A stretch of 64,000 nucleotides of DNA from JBAXPV01 sp037132075 (lineage in GTDB: Bacteria > Bacteroidota > Bacteroidia > Bacteroidales > CAIXZF01). Location: positions 46,480 through 110,479 of the forward strand of contig JBAXPV010000012.1 in the NCBI GenBank assembly GCA_037132075.1. The letters run 5' to 3'. This document shows, one piece after another, positions 1 through 8,423 of the stretch. The notes under the pieces are model-generated. The model was not told the origin of the DNA. It saw nothing but the letters and a program-made list of their open reading frames with translations, and searched no databases. Each line of letters starts with the position of its first letter. Positions within the stretch are counted from its first letter, which is position 1. The translations under genes and the position numbers were made by a program.

Positions 1-509
1 GGGTTATACCAAAAAGAATAGGGAACCTCAATTGCCCTGGCTGACACTTCAACATTGGCATTGGCCTGCTGAAGGTCCCGGCTGAACTGCTGGATGGCCG
101 ACTGCGCATAGGCATTGGTCAGGCCACCAGTGGTCCCGTTGATGGCATTCACAACTAGCTGAACATGGATACGCTGTCCGGAAAGGATCTCCTTTTCCAG
201 GTTTTGCGGAAGCTGCAGAATCGCATCCGCTTTCCCTTGCTGCATGGATTCTTCTCCGGCTGAAAGGGAGGCCGAATACCCTGTAATTTTGAAAAATGGA
301 GACCCGGAAAAATGAGAGATGAGTTCCCTCGAAACAACAGATCTGTCAAGGTCAACGACAAATAACCTTGAATTTTTAATCTCAAAGGTCGCCGCATTCA
401 CAATAATGATCAGCTGAACGATGGGAAGCATAAAGATAATTGGCAGCATCGCCTTATTGCGAAAGACTTGCCGGAACTCCTTTTGTAAGATATATCCTAT
501 CGTTCTCAT
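1..509 (-). CDS. ABC-2 type permease, C-terminal part beyond window edge
   Basis: The minus strand from an ATG at 509 reads MRTIGYILQKEFRQVFRNKA, then a membrane segment (about residues 21-40) and a long extracytoplasmic region running off the left edge. This layout, with an N-terminal anchor followed by a large soluble loop, is usual for YbhR/YbhS-type ABC-2 permeases, and the start resembles the neighbouring permease at 511-1617. The ATG lies one base past that gene's stop codon, so the two are probably translationally coupled. It is likely the second permease of the efflux operon. The protein is incomplete here (169 codons visible), so the C-terminal membrane domain cannot be checked. Confidence 0.8.
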   Translation of the reverse strand, partial: MRTIGYILQKEFRQVFRNKAMLPIIFMLPIVQLIIIVNAATFEIKNSRLFVVDLDRSVVSRELISHFSGSPFFKITGYSASLSAGEESMQQGKADAILQLPQNLEKEILSGQRIHVQLVVNAINGTTGGLTNAYAQSAIQQFSRDLQQANANVEVSARAIEVPYSFWYN

Positions 510-510
510 C

Positions 511-1617
511 TCAGTCAAGTCTAATTTTAAATTTTTTCACACTAAGCCCAATAAATATAAAGCTCATCATTACCAAAACCAGGGTTTCCTTCCAGATATA
601 TTGAAAACCATTTCCTTTCAGCATGATCTCTTTTAAAATTGAAATAAACCATCGTGGAGGCATAACTTGACAAAGCGCTTGTAAAGGCACAGGCATATTT
701 TCAATCGGGTAGATAAATCCTGATAGCAGAATCGTCGGCAACATGAGGCCTACCAGGGAAATCATCATGGCAAGCTGTTGTGTCTTTACGAGTGTTGAAA
801 TCAGAATTCCAAGTGTAAGCGCCACCATGATGTACAATGTACACTCCAGCATCAGCAACGCCAGGCTTCCCAGGATAGGAACACCAAATACAAACTTCGC
901 CACCAGCAGAATCATGCTTGCATTCAGGAACGACAACAACACATAAGGCGTTACTTTACCCAGGATGATCTGAACGGGCCGAAGGGGAGAGACCAAAAGG
1001 ACTTCCATAGTCCCCATTTCTTTTTCACGGGTGATTGATATGGAAGTCATCAAGGCAGAAATAAGAATCAGCAACATCGCCATGATTCCGGGCACAAACA
1101 TAAAGACACCCTTTAGTCCGGGATTATATGCCATCCTGACTTCTGTGGTGATCCCTGGACTATGGCCATTAGCGGCATTCTCAAGCCTGACAAAGTCCTG
1201 GATGATCCCTTGGGTATAATTTACCAGCAAGTTCGCTGTATTGGGCTCTGAGGCATCTGCAATGAGCTGCGCGGAGGCTTTGTTGTTCCTGATAAATTTC
1301 TGTCCGAAATCCGGCTCATAAACAATCACCATCTTTACATTCCCTTCTCTGAAAGTTGCCTCTATGTCTTTTGTTGAAGAAAGATAACGGTCAAGCTTAA
1401 AGTAGCCCGTAGAAATGATTTTATTGGTAAGTTTTTGAGTTATTTGATCATTCGAAAGATCCAAAACCGCAATCCTTGCATCCTTTATTTCATTGGTGAT
1501 GGCAAAACCGAACAACAACATCTGTACAACAGGAATGCCAAACAATATCGCTAAAGTCCGGGAATCACGAAGGATGTGGAAAACCTCTTTGGTGATAAAT
1601 CCATAAAAACGTCTCAT
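511..1617 (-). CDS. ABC-2 type permease (YbhS-like)
   Basis: 368 aa, the usual length for YbhS/YbhR-type exporter permeases. One transmembrane segment lies near residues 20-40, then a soluble extracytoplasmic domain to about 170, then five hydrophobic helices (about 175-360) containing the conserved stretch ITREKEMGTMEVLLVSPLRP ahead of the second membrane helix. It overlaps the upstream ATPase gene by 4 bases (ATGA type) and sits directly before another permease, so the two probably form a heterodimer powered by the two ATPases upstream. The substrate is unknown; E. coli relatives export cationic drugs and detergents. Confidence 0.88.
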   Translation of the reverse strand: MRRFYGFITKEVFHILRDSRTLAILFGIPVVQMLLFGFAITNEIKDARIAVLDLSNDQITQKLTNKIISTGYFKLDRYLSSTKDIEATFREGNVKMVIVYEPDFGQKFIRNNKASAQLIADASEPNTANLLVNYTQGIIQDFVRLENAANGHSPGITTEVRMAYNPGLKGVFMFVPGIMAMLLILISALMTSISITREKEMGTMEVLLVSPLRPVQIILGKVTPYVLLSFLNASMILLVAKFVFGVPILGSLALLMLECTLYIMVALTLGILISTLVKTQQLAMMISLVGLMLPTILLSGFIYPIENMPVPLQALCQVMPPRWFISILKEIMLKGNGFQYIWKETLVLVMMSFIFIGLSVKKFKIRLD

Positions 1618-2357
1618 AAGGCTTCTGTATTACGGGCAAGTTTTAGAAAGACCTCATTCATGCTGTCAACATGATATTGCTTTTTCAGTACCGTCGGGTG
1701 ATCCAGCGCAACAATACGCCCCTCTGTCATGATTGTGGCACGGTCACAGTATTCAGCCTCGTCCATATAATGCGTCGTTACAAATACCGTTATTCCTTCG
1801 CTTGCTGCTTCGTGGATCATCTCCCAAAACTGTCGACGGGTGATCGGGTCAACACCTCCGGTAGGTTCATCCAGAAATACTATGCGTGGCTTGTGAAGTA
1901 TTGCCACCGAGAATGCAAGCTTTTGCCGCCATCCCAAGGGCAAACTGCCAATCAGACTGTCACGCTTATCCCAAAGATCCAGCTTTTCCAGTAACAGCTG
2001 CGTGCTCTCCTTGATGACATCCCTGCGGAGCCCATAAATTCCCCCATAAAAACGAATGTTCTCACGTAAAGTTAGGTCCTCGTATAAAGAAAATTTCTGG
2101 CTCATATAGCCAATTTCCTTTTTTATCTTATCTGCTTCTTTATAAACATCGTAACCCGCTATACGCACCTCACCAGATGTTGGCGCAGACAAACCACAAA
2201 GGATCCTCAGGGCTGTGGTCTTTCCAGCGCCATTGGCTCCCAGGAAGCCAAAGATCTCACCTTCATAAACATCGAAATTCAAATGGTCGTTTGCCACAAA
2301 TTTCCCGAAGCGCTTCACCAGGTCCCTGACTTCTATAACTTTTTTAGCCTCACTCAT
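1614..2357 (-). CDS. ABC transporter ATPase, equivalent to the C-terminal half of YbhF
   Basis: 247 aa, one nucleotide-binding domain. Walker A is GANGAGKTT (about residues 40-48), the Q-loop lies in GYMSQKFSLY, and Walker B is RIVFLDEPTGGVDP followed by the H-loop FVTTHYMDEAEYCDR. The signature loop reads LPLGWRQK rather than LSGGQ, a degenerate form I recall from the second domain of YbhF/RbbA-type tandem ATPases. It overlaps the neighbouring ATPase gene by 4 bases. The two genes together look like a YbhF cut into separate subunits, so one composite and one degenerate ATP site are expected in the dimer. Confidence 0.9.
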   Translation of the reverse strand: MSEAKKVIEVRDLVKRFGKFVANDHLNFDVYEGEIFGFLGANGAGKTTALRILCGLSAPTSGEVRIAGYDVYKEADKIKKEIGYMSQKFSLYEDLTLRENIRFYGGIYGLRRDVIKESTQLLLEKLDLWDKRDSLIGSLPLGWRQKLAFSVAILHKPRIVFLDEPTGGVDPITRRQFWEMIHEAASEGITVFVTTHYMDEAEYCDRATIMTEGRIVALDHPTVLKKQYHVDSMNEVFLKLARNTEAL

Positions 2358-3277
2358 TTTTCTTCTGCATTACTCATCAATGAAATAAAACAGTCTTCAA
2401 CGCCTGGTTTGATTTCTTCAATTTCGACTGAGATATTCCCATTCGAAAAAAGCCTCTGGAAAATGTCATCCCTTGACATCGTTCCCATATGTGTAAAATG
2501 GACTTTCTGCCCAAAAAGATAAGCGTGATCCACTTCCTCAATCAGACGAAGATCGTGAAGCAATTTGTAATTATCCTGAGCACTTGCAGCCAACAGTTTC
2601 CCTTTGAAAAGCTGTGGTATTCTGCGAGGCTCGTCCATTGCCATAATGCGACCCTGCTGCACCAAAGCTACCCGGTCACAAAGGCTTGCCTCATCCATAT
2701 ATGGTGTAGAAACCAGGATCGTGATCCCTTCTTTTTGCAGGCGCTTCAGCATCTCCCAGAATTCCTTGCGGGAGATCGCATCAACGCCGGTTGTCGGTTC
2801 GTCCAGGATTAACACTTCCGGCTTATGAATCAAGGCACAGCTTAAGGCAAGCTTTTGCTTCATTCCACCGGAAAGTTTCCCAGCCAAACGATGTTTAAAC
2901 GGTTCCAGTTGAGAATAGATCTCTTTGATCAGGTAGTAATTGTCCGCTACATTGACATCAAAGATCCTCGCATAAAAATTCAGATTCTGAGAAACGGTGA
3001 GATCCTGGTATAAAGAGAAACGACCCGGCATATAGCCCAGGATGTGCCGTATTTCGCGGTAATCCTTAACGACATCGAAACCCTTCAGGCTTGCGATGCC
3101 GGCAGACGGCAACAACAACGTCGATAAAATCCTGAACAAGCTGGTTTTCCCACCACCATCCGGACCGAGGAACCCGATAAGTTCTGCTTTTCCAGCCTCA
3201 AAGCTGACAGAATCCAATGCCAGCGTCTTTCCATATGACTTTGAGATCCCAGATGCCTTAACTATGATATCCTGCAT
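2354..3277 (-). CDS. ABC transporter ATPase, equivalent to the N-terminal half of YbhF
   Basis: 307 aa. The P-loop is the unusual GPDGGGKTS, the form seen in the first domain of YbhF/RbbA proteins. The signature LSGGMKQKLALSCAL is intact, followed by Walker B EVLILDEPTTGVDA. After the nucleotide-binding domain (to about residue 225) there is an extra C-terminal region of about 80 aa. It overlaps the next ATPase by 4 bases and starts 6 bases after the HlyD-type adaptor gene. It should pair with the 1614-2357 product to drive the two permeases. Confidence 0.9.
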   Translation of the reverse strand: MQDIIVKASGISKSYGKTLALDSVSFEAGKAELIGFLGPDGGGKTSLFRILSTLLLPSAGIASLKGFDVVKDYREIRHILGYMPGRFSLYQDLTVSQNLNFYARIFDVNVADNYYLIKEIYSQLEPFKHRLAGKLSGGMKQKLALSCALIHKPEVLILDEPTTGVDAISRKEFWEMLKRLQKEGITILVSTPYMDEASLCDRVALVQQGRIMAMDEPRRIPQLFKGKLLAASAQDNYKLLHDLRLIEEVDHAYLFGQKVHFTHMGTMSRDDIFQRLFSNGNISVEIEEIKPGVEDCFISLMSNAEEK

Positions 3278-3283
3278 CGCTGC

Positions 3284-4177
3284 TTATTCTTTAAAATTCA
3301 CCTCGCCGGGCATGTTGATCTTAATGCTGCCATCATTGGCAACGCTCACTTTAACGGCATAAACCATATTGACCCTTTCTTCTTTGGTCTGGATAATTTT
3401 TGGCGTAAACTCTGCAGAAGGCGAGATCCAGGAAACGCCTCCTTTTAACATTGTATTTTTGGTCTTATCTTTATCAATAAAAACATCCACTGCCTGGCCT
3501 AATTTGACCTTGCTTAATTGATCACCACTAATATAAACCCGAAGGTACATGGTCGTCAGGTCGGCAAGTTTGTATAAAGGCTTTCCCGGGCTGGCGAGTT
3601 CTCCTCCCTCAGCAAAACGATTCAAAATGGTCCCTTGTGACGGCGAAACAATCCAGCAGCGACCCAGGGAAACGCGTAACAACTGAACCTGCCGGTCAAG
3701 ATTCTGCAATTCCCCGTCCAGGCTCTTTTCCTGAACCCTTGTTGTCTGTAACTGTTTGTCAATTACCTTGAGGTTGCCGTCCATATCATCCATTTGCTTT
3801 CGGGTGGCAGCCTTTTCTTTGAATAGACTTTCAAGTCTTTTCTGTTCGATGATCATGTTTGTTTTTTGTTGCTCCTGAACATCGATCTGGGCCTGGAATC
3901 CTGATTGCTTCAACACCAAAGAATTGCGTTGGGCAAGCAATCCTTCTCTTTTTAGAAAGAAATCAGTAGTGTCGATCAGGCCTAAGGTATCACCTGCCTT
4001 CACTATTTGTCCTTCTTCGCAATGAAAGAACAAAATCCTTCCCTGTGATTCAGCAGAACAAGTGATCTCGGTTGATTCAAAATTTCCATAGGCATCAGAT
4101 GTTCCTTTGTTGCCGGAACATGACTGAAGCAGCGTACCTGCAACGATGGCAGGGAGTAAAATTCTTATAACTTTCAT
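3284..4177 (-). CDS. HlyD/MFP-type efflux adaptor, lipoprotein (YbhG-like)
   Basis: 297 aa. The N-terminus has a lipoprotein signal ending at LQSC (Cys about 20), so it is probably anchored in the inner membrane facing the periplasm. A biotinyl/lipoyl-like half (RILFFHCEEGQIVKAGDTLG) leads into a long coiled-coil hairpin (about residues 75-170, rich in Q, K, E and L), then the returning half motif and a beta-barrel domain. This is the periplasmic adaptor linking the ABC permeases to TolC. It lies between the tolC-like gene (16-bp gap) and the ATPases, the usual order for this system. Confidence 0.88.
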   Translation of the reverse strand: MKVIRILLPAIVAGTLLQSCSGNKGTSDAYGNFESTEITCSAESQGRILFFHCEEGQIVKAGDTLGLIDTTDFFLKREGLLAQRNSLVLKQSGFQAQIDVQEQQKTNMIIEQKRLESLFKEKAATRKQMDDMDGNLKVIDKQLQTTRVQEKSLDGELQNLDRQVQLLRVSLGRCWIVSPSQGTILNRFAEGGELASPGKPLYKLADLTTMYLRVYISGDQLSKVKLGQAVDVFIDKDKTKNTMLKGGVSWISPSAEFTPKIIQTKEERVNMVYAVKVSVANDGSIKINMPGEVNFKE

Positions 4178-4193
4178 CGTATCCTATATTAGC

Positions 4194-5471
4194 TTATTGA
4201 ATATTAATCCCTTGAATTGTCAGAAAATCAACCCTGGCTTTCACTTCCTGCAAGCGGTGTGTCTCCTTACTCATCCTAGCCTGTATTTCCTGGTTTAACT
4301 CGATCAGATAATCAGTCGAGGTGATTACGCCATTTTCCAATTGAGCGGCAGCGGAATGTGATATTTTTTCCCTCAGGCCAATAATTCTGTCGTCTTTTTG
4401 CATTAAATCCCTATACTTTTGAACCTCAGAAATTTGTTTAATCGCAGCCACTTTTGTGTTTAATTCAAAAGCTTCCGACTGGGTACTCACGATTTCCTTC
4501 TGAAAATCAAGGATGTCTTTCTCTTTACGTGCCTGGTGCCAATCCCACATACTCCAGCTTAATTTTGCACCAAGCATATAATATGTGTCAAATCCATCAT
4601 GAAACATATTATAACCAGGCTTTCCATATCCTGCCTCGCCAAAAGCAGCGAGTTTCGGGATGTTTTTTGTGCTCACAAGATTTTTATTGGCCTCCAGTCG
4701 GCTTTGCTGCAGCTCAAATCCCACAAGTTCTGGACGTATGCTTTTTATCCCAGCCGCTCCCCCTATATCAGCCTTTGGCATCCCGGCATGACGGCTTAAA
4801 CTCAGGTTTTGCCCTGTCCATTGACTGAGCATATCCAGCGCATTCTGCCGCTCATCATCCAGCTCTATGATTCTCTGTTCCATTTTAACCAGTTCTGCCC
4901 GAATTACATCAGCTTCGCTTTCAAGTAAAACGCCATGCGCAACACCTGACTCTGCATTTTTGAGTTTCAAACTCAGGTCTTCCTGGAACTTTAGCAGTAT
5001 TTTATCATTTTCTTCATAAAAAGCATAGGCAAAAAACAGCAGGTTGATTTTTTCCCTGATCTGATAAAGCTGAATTTCCACATTCTGCTGATCTAGCTGC
5101 AAGTTTGCCTGTTCGATAGCTTTCTGGGTGCTGACTTGTTTCCCGTCATAAATCACCTGGGAAACATTGAGGTTTAAACGCTCTATGTCTTTGTCGATCA
5201 CAGGTGGCTTAAAAAAGGCAGTGCTAATTCCCAGCTCGGTAACATCGCTTTGATACGATGCCTGCCCATTCATATCCAGTTTGGGCAACCAGGTGTCACT
5301 CAACTGTTGCAGACGGATATCGCTTGCTTTTGCAAGTATATCCTTTTGTTTTAAAACAGGGTAATTCTCCCTTGCTTTTTGTTGTAACCAGGGTAGCGAC
5401 AAGCTATCGGGTACTTGCCCGGCTCCGCTGTAACCTATACCCAGTAAAATTACGGTAATCCAGATCTTCAT
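4194..5471 (-). CDS. TolC-family outer membrane efflux protein
   Basis: 425 aa from the ATG at 5471. That start gives a clean signal peptide (MKIWITVILLGIGYSGAGQ) and avoids overlap with the TetR gene; an ATG 24 bases upstream (5495) would add MMTYRNRI and overlap by 14 bases. The protein shows the repeated alpha-helical coiled-coil pattern of two OEP repeats (about residues 30-215 and 225-420). It is the outer-membrane duct of the tripartite exporter. The following gene is the HlyD-type adaptor. Confidence 0.86.
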   Translation of the reverse strand: MKIWITVILLGIGYSGAGQVPDSLSLPWLQQKARENYPVLKQKDILAKASDIRLQQLSDTWLPKLDMNGQASYQSDVTELGISTAFFKPPVIDKDIERLNLNVSQVIYDGKQVSTQKAIEQANLQLDQQNVEIQLYQIREKINLLFFAYAFYEENDKILLKFQEDLSLKLKNAESGVAHGVLLESEADVIRAELVKMEQRIIELDDERQNALDMLSQWTGQNLSLSRHAGMPKADIGGAAGIKSIRPELVGFELQQSRLEANKNLVSTKNIPKLAAFGEAGYGKPGYNMFHDGFDTYYMLGAKLSWSMWDWHQARKEKDILDFQKEIVSTQSEAFELNTKVAAIKQISEVQKYRDLMQKDDRIIGLREKISHSAAAQLENGVITSTDYLIELNQEIQARMSKETHRLQEVKARVDFLTIQGINIQ

Positions 5472-5481
5472 GATACGATTT

Positions 5482-6108
5482 CTATAAGTCATCATTTTGA
5501 ATGTCAGGTCTTAACGATGAATGAATAAAACGTTTTACCTCCTCCTGCCTTGTCAAAAGAAAGGTGTCAAAAGCACTATTGTCGTTGGAAAAAAACAAGC
5601 CCTTCAGAATAGGCCTGCCTATAATTGGGAATACACACAAAGCGATAATATTGACAAACAAATGCTTCCCGTCAATTTTCCGGATGTTGCCCTTTTGGTA
5701 CTCCTCCGAAACTTGCTCCTGAAATGAATCCAGAAGAATGCCACGGGAGCTGATAAAATCAAGCAAACGCTCCGGATTGCTGCCAATCTCACCAATGACA
5801 AAACCAGGTAAATAAGGGTTGTCAATCAACAAAGTGATATAATTCTCTATAAATGAATCAATTTTTTGATCAAATGATGCTTCTGAACGCAGCAATTCAT
5901 TGACATTCCGGGCAAATTTGCTAAAGGCTTCCTGGAACACTATCTCAAACAATTTTTCTTTACTCCGAAAGTAATAATGCAAGAGGGCTTTGTTGATCCC
6001 CGCCTCATCAGCGATTTCTTGCATCCTGGCACCTTCTCGCCCACGAATTCCAAATACCTTCCTCGCGGCGGCAAGGATAGCTTCTTCTGAAGTTTTTGAC
6101 GCTGTCAT
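5482..6108 (-). CDS. TetR/AcrR-family repressor (CecR/YbiH-like position)
   Basis: 208 aa. The N-terminal helix-turn-helix is clear (MQEIADEAGINKALLHYYF, about residues 26-44, followed by KEKLFEIVF); the rest is the ligand-binding helical domain. It is first in the minus-strand efflux operon, as the regulator is in E. coli cecR-ybhGFSR. A palindromic site and a promoter -7 box lie just upstream (6123-6148), so autorepression of the operon is likely. The inducing ligand cannot be predicted. Confidence 0.9.
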   Translation of the reverse strand: MTASKTSEEAILAAARKVFGIRGREGARMQEIADEAGINKALLHYYFRSKEKLFEIVFQEAFSKFARNVNELLRSEASFDQKIDSFIENYITLLIDNPYLPGFVIGEIGSNPERLLDFISSRGILLDSFQEQVSEEYQKGNIRKIDGKHLFVNIIALCVFPIIGRPILKGLFFSNDNSAFDTFLLTRQEEVKRFIHSSLRPDIQNDDL

Positions 6109-6122
6109 TCTGTTTTAACTGT

Positions 6123-6148
6123 TTGGTTTAACCAACTGGTCAAAATTA
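6123..6148 (-). promoter_or_regulatory. Candidate TetR operator overlapping the efflux-operon promoter
   Basis: TTGGTTTAACCAA (6123-6135) is a near-perfect palindrome that runs into ACCAACTGGT (6131-6140). On the minus strand a Bacteroidota -7 box TAATTTTG lies at 6141-6148. The operator would therefore sit at the transcription start of the operon, 15 bases ahead of the TetR start codon. The motif type (TTAACCAACTGGT) is common for TetR-family efflux regulators; binding is inferred. Confidence 0.55.
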
Positions 6149-6182
6149 CAACAAATAACAATCGCTTGTCACGTTTTATTTA

Positions 6183-6243
6183 AAAGAAATTAAGAATAGC
6201 GTTTCAGAAAGAAATTAAGAATAGCGTTTCAGAAAGAAATTAA
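6183..6243. repeat. 25-bp tandem repeat ending in a stop codon
   Basis: Two identical 25-bp units (6183-6207 and 6208-6232; each begins AAAGAAATTAAG and ends GCGTTTCAG) are followed by a third partial copy to 6243. The third copy contains the stop codon of the lytic transglycosylase gene (6240-6242). It probably arose by slippage and duplicates the 3' untranslated sequence. Confidence 0.9.
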
Positions 6244-7904
6244 CCTTCCAGTGAAATTTTGATTTTCTGGCCGAGCTTTAAGCCTTTGTCATTCTGGATA
6301 TTGTTCAGTTTTTTAATTTCCTGAACAGAGGCTCCTTTATATTGACTGGCGATTCTCCAGAGGGTATCACCCTGGCGAACGGTGTGATAGATTACCTTTT
6401 CAGTATCAAGAACCGGGGATGAATCACTCACGACGCTTCCATTATTTTTTGCGATAATGCTGCTGTAATACGCCCTGTAATTAAAAGTATCCTGAGGAAC
6501 GCTAATGACATAAGCCGGATTAACGTTAAGTTTAGGGCTCGTCTTTACCTTGTCACTGTCACTTTTGGCAATAAGTTTGTCGGGGACGGCAACGGGTTTG
6601 AGTTCTTTCACAAAAACATAAAGTTCCTGCCGGGGCTTCACAGAATTCGATTTCAACTTATTCCACTGCTTGATATCGCTGGAACTCACATGATATTTCT
6701 TCGCGATGCTCGCCATGGTTTCTCCCTTTCTAACCACATGCAGGGTGCTCCTTTCCTGGTACTCCCTAACCTGAACCATAAACTTCTCCCGATCCTGCAT
6801 CTTGGACGTTCTGTAGCAATAGAGTGCTGTCTCATTGTTGATGAAATCTGCAACATTGGCCCTGGGCAGACGCAAATAGAATACATTGTCGCCGCCTGAA
6901 GGAATGATATCTTTGGTATAAGCCGGATTGAGGAATCGAATATTTTCAATCGGAATCCCGAACATTTCAGAGATCTGGTCAAAAGTCAGCATTTGTTTTA
7001 CACATACCGAATCAATTTCTGTAGCTGTGATCCCAGGATAAACCGGGTAAAGGTTATGCTCTGTGGCATAGGTTATCACATAGCTTGCAGCGATGAAAGC
7101 CGGCACATAATCCCGGGTCTCCCTGGGTAAATATCTTTGGACAACCCAATAATCCATCACACCGCCAGCCCTGCGGATGGCTTTGTTCACATTTCCTGCA
7201 CCAGCATTGTAGGCAGCCAAAACCAATGCCCAGTCATGATAAATGCAATACAAGTCCTGCATGTGACGACAGGCAGCGATTGTCGCTTTATAAGGATCGT
7301 TACGATCATCCACCAGGGTGCTTACTTTCAGGTCATACATTTTCCCGGTACCGTACATAAACTGCCACAAACCTTTGGCGCCAACAGGTGATTTGGCAAC
7401 AGGGTTCAAGGCAGATTCAATAACAGCCAGGTATTTCAATTCCAAAGGCATGCCAAAACGATCCAGCTGCTCCTCAAATAAGGGAAAGTAAATTTTTGCC
7501 ATTCCCAGAATCTTGGATGTTAGCGCACGCTTTCTGTTGGCATATAACTCTATAAATTGCTTAACCTGAGGATTGTAAATATAACCGAATGTTGATCCTT
7601 TGTCCATTTTATGGATACGGGCTTCATACACTGAATCAGAAAAATAAGGAACATATCCATCAGGATAATGATAGACATTCAGCGGGCCACGATCGGCAGC
7701 ATAATCAGGAAAACCAGTAAACGTGTAATGCGCCAGACTATCCAACATAGCAACAATCTGTCCATCCTTTATAATTTCTAAAGGAATCGCTTTGTTCGTA
7801 GTATCAGTTGTGTATTTGTTCGAACTCGCAAAAGAACTGCAGGCAATAAGCAGTCCTGTAAGGCTTAATCCGAGTCTTACCCATAAAGGTTTGTGGATTC
7901 GCAT
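6240..7904 (-). CDS. Membrane-associated lytic transglycosylase with two LysM domains (MltD-like)
   Basis: 554 aa from the ATG at 7904. That start is preferred over an upstream in-frame one (8048) because a promoter box lies between them and because MRIHKPLWVRLGLSLTGLLI begins a signal sequence. The SLT domain (about residues 140-290) has the catalytic glutamate in VIESALNP (E about 161), GAKGLWQFM and LAAYNAGAGNV. LysM domains follow at about 385-430 (VVRKGETMASIAKKY) and 505-552 (VRQGDTLWRIASQY). It should cleave peptidoglycan glycan strands in the periplasm. Transcribed alone. Confidence 0.93.
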   Translation of the reverse strand: MRIHKPLWVRLGLSLTGLLIACSSFASSNKYTTDTTNKAIPLEIIKDGQIVAMLDSLAHYTFTGFPDYAADRGPLNVYHYPDGYVPYFSDSVYEARIHKMDKGSTFGYIYNPQVKQFIELYANRKRALTSKILGMAKIYFPLFEEQLDRFGMPLELKYLAVIESALNPVAKSPVGAKGLWQFMYGTGKMYDLKVSTLVDDRNDPYKATIAACRHMQDLYCIYHDWALVLAAYNAGAGNVNKAIRRAGGVMDYWVVQRYLPRETRDYVPAFIAASYVITYATEHNLYPVYPGITATEIDSVCVKQMLTFDQISEMFGIPIENIRFLNPAYTKDIIPSGGDNVFYLRLPRANVADFINNETALYCYRTSKMQDREKFMVQVREYQERSTLHVVRKGETMASIAKKYHVSSSDIKQWNKLKSNSVKPRQELYVFVKELKPVAVPDKLIAKSDSDKVKTSPKLNVNPAYVISVPQDTFNYRAYYSSIIAKNNGSVVSDSSPVLDTEKVIYHTVRQGDTLWRIASQYKGASVQEIKKLNNIQNDKGLKLGQKIKISLEG

Positions 7905-7960
7905 TCTGTTTGTCTTTTGTTTGGCGATGATAAATGGATTTGTTTGAGAACTCAAGTTTA

Positions 7961-7968
7961 CAAAAATA
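7961..7968 (-). promoter_or_regulatory. Promoter -7 box for the lytic transglycosylase
   Basis: Minus strand reads TATTTTTG, matching the Bacteroidota -7 consensus TAnnTTTG, 56 bases upstream of the ATG at 7904. It supports the shorter start. Confidence 0.55.
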
Positions 7969-8159
7969 TAGCTTAAAACTAACGATTTTTTAACAATTTT
8001 TATTGTTTTCAACAATCGCTTGTTAAATAAGCTGTAAGCAACGTACATTGCAAAAATAATGCCAGCTATTGCGCAAATAGCTGAATTACAATATCAATAA
8101 TCTTTCTAATCTAGAAAATTCCCGGCGAAAATTGCCTTATTCCGGAACCAAAAGGATGC

Positions 8160-8363
8160 TTATTTCTTCTCTTCAGCTTGATCTGGTTTCTTATCTTTCT
8201 CTGAATCCTGAGGGGTGTTCATCGCATCTTTGAACTCACGAATTCCAGTTCCCAGCCCTTTCATTAACTCAGGAATCTTCTTTCCACCGAAAAGCAACAA
8301 TACAACGGCAATGATTAGGACACCCTGCCAGATATTAAGACCCATTAATAACATACTTGTCAT
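8160..8363 (-). CDS. tatA: Sec-independent protein translocase TatA/TatE
   Basis: 67 aa, the usual size for a small TatA. A single N-terminal membrane helix (about residues 8-25) is followed by the hinge FGGKKIPELMKGLGTGIREF, an amphipathic helix, and a charged tail (EKDKKPDQAEEKK). It multimerises to form the twin-arginine export pore. TatC is not in this window. A promoter box lies just upstream at 8384-8391. Confidence 0.93.
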   Translation of the reverse strand: MTSMLLMGLNIWQGVLIIAVVLLLFGGKKIPELMKGLGTGIREFKDAMNTPQDSEKDKKPDQAEEKK

Positions 8364-8383
8364 TTTACTTAGGATTAATATTG

Positions 8384-8391
8384 CAAAGATA
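8384..8391 (-). promoter_or_regulatory. Promoter -7 box for tatA
   Basis: Minus strand TATCTTTG (TAnnTTTG type), 20 bases upstream of the tatA ATG. Confidence 0.6.
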
Positions 8392-8423
8392 CGAAAATAT
8401 AACTCACAACACGGATTTATGTC

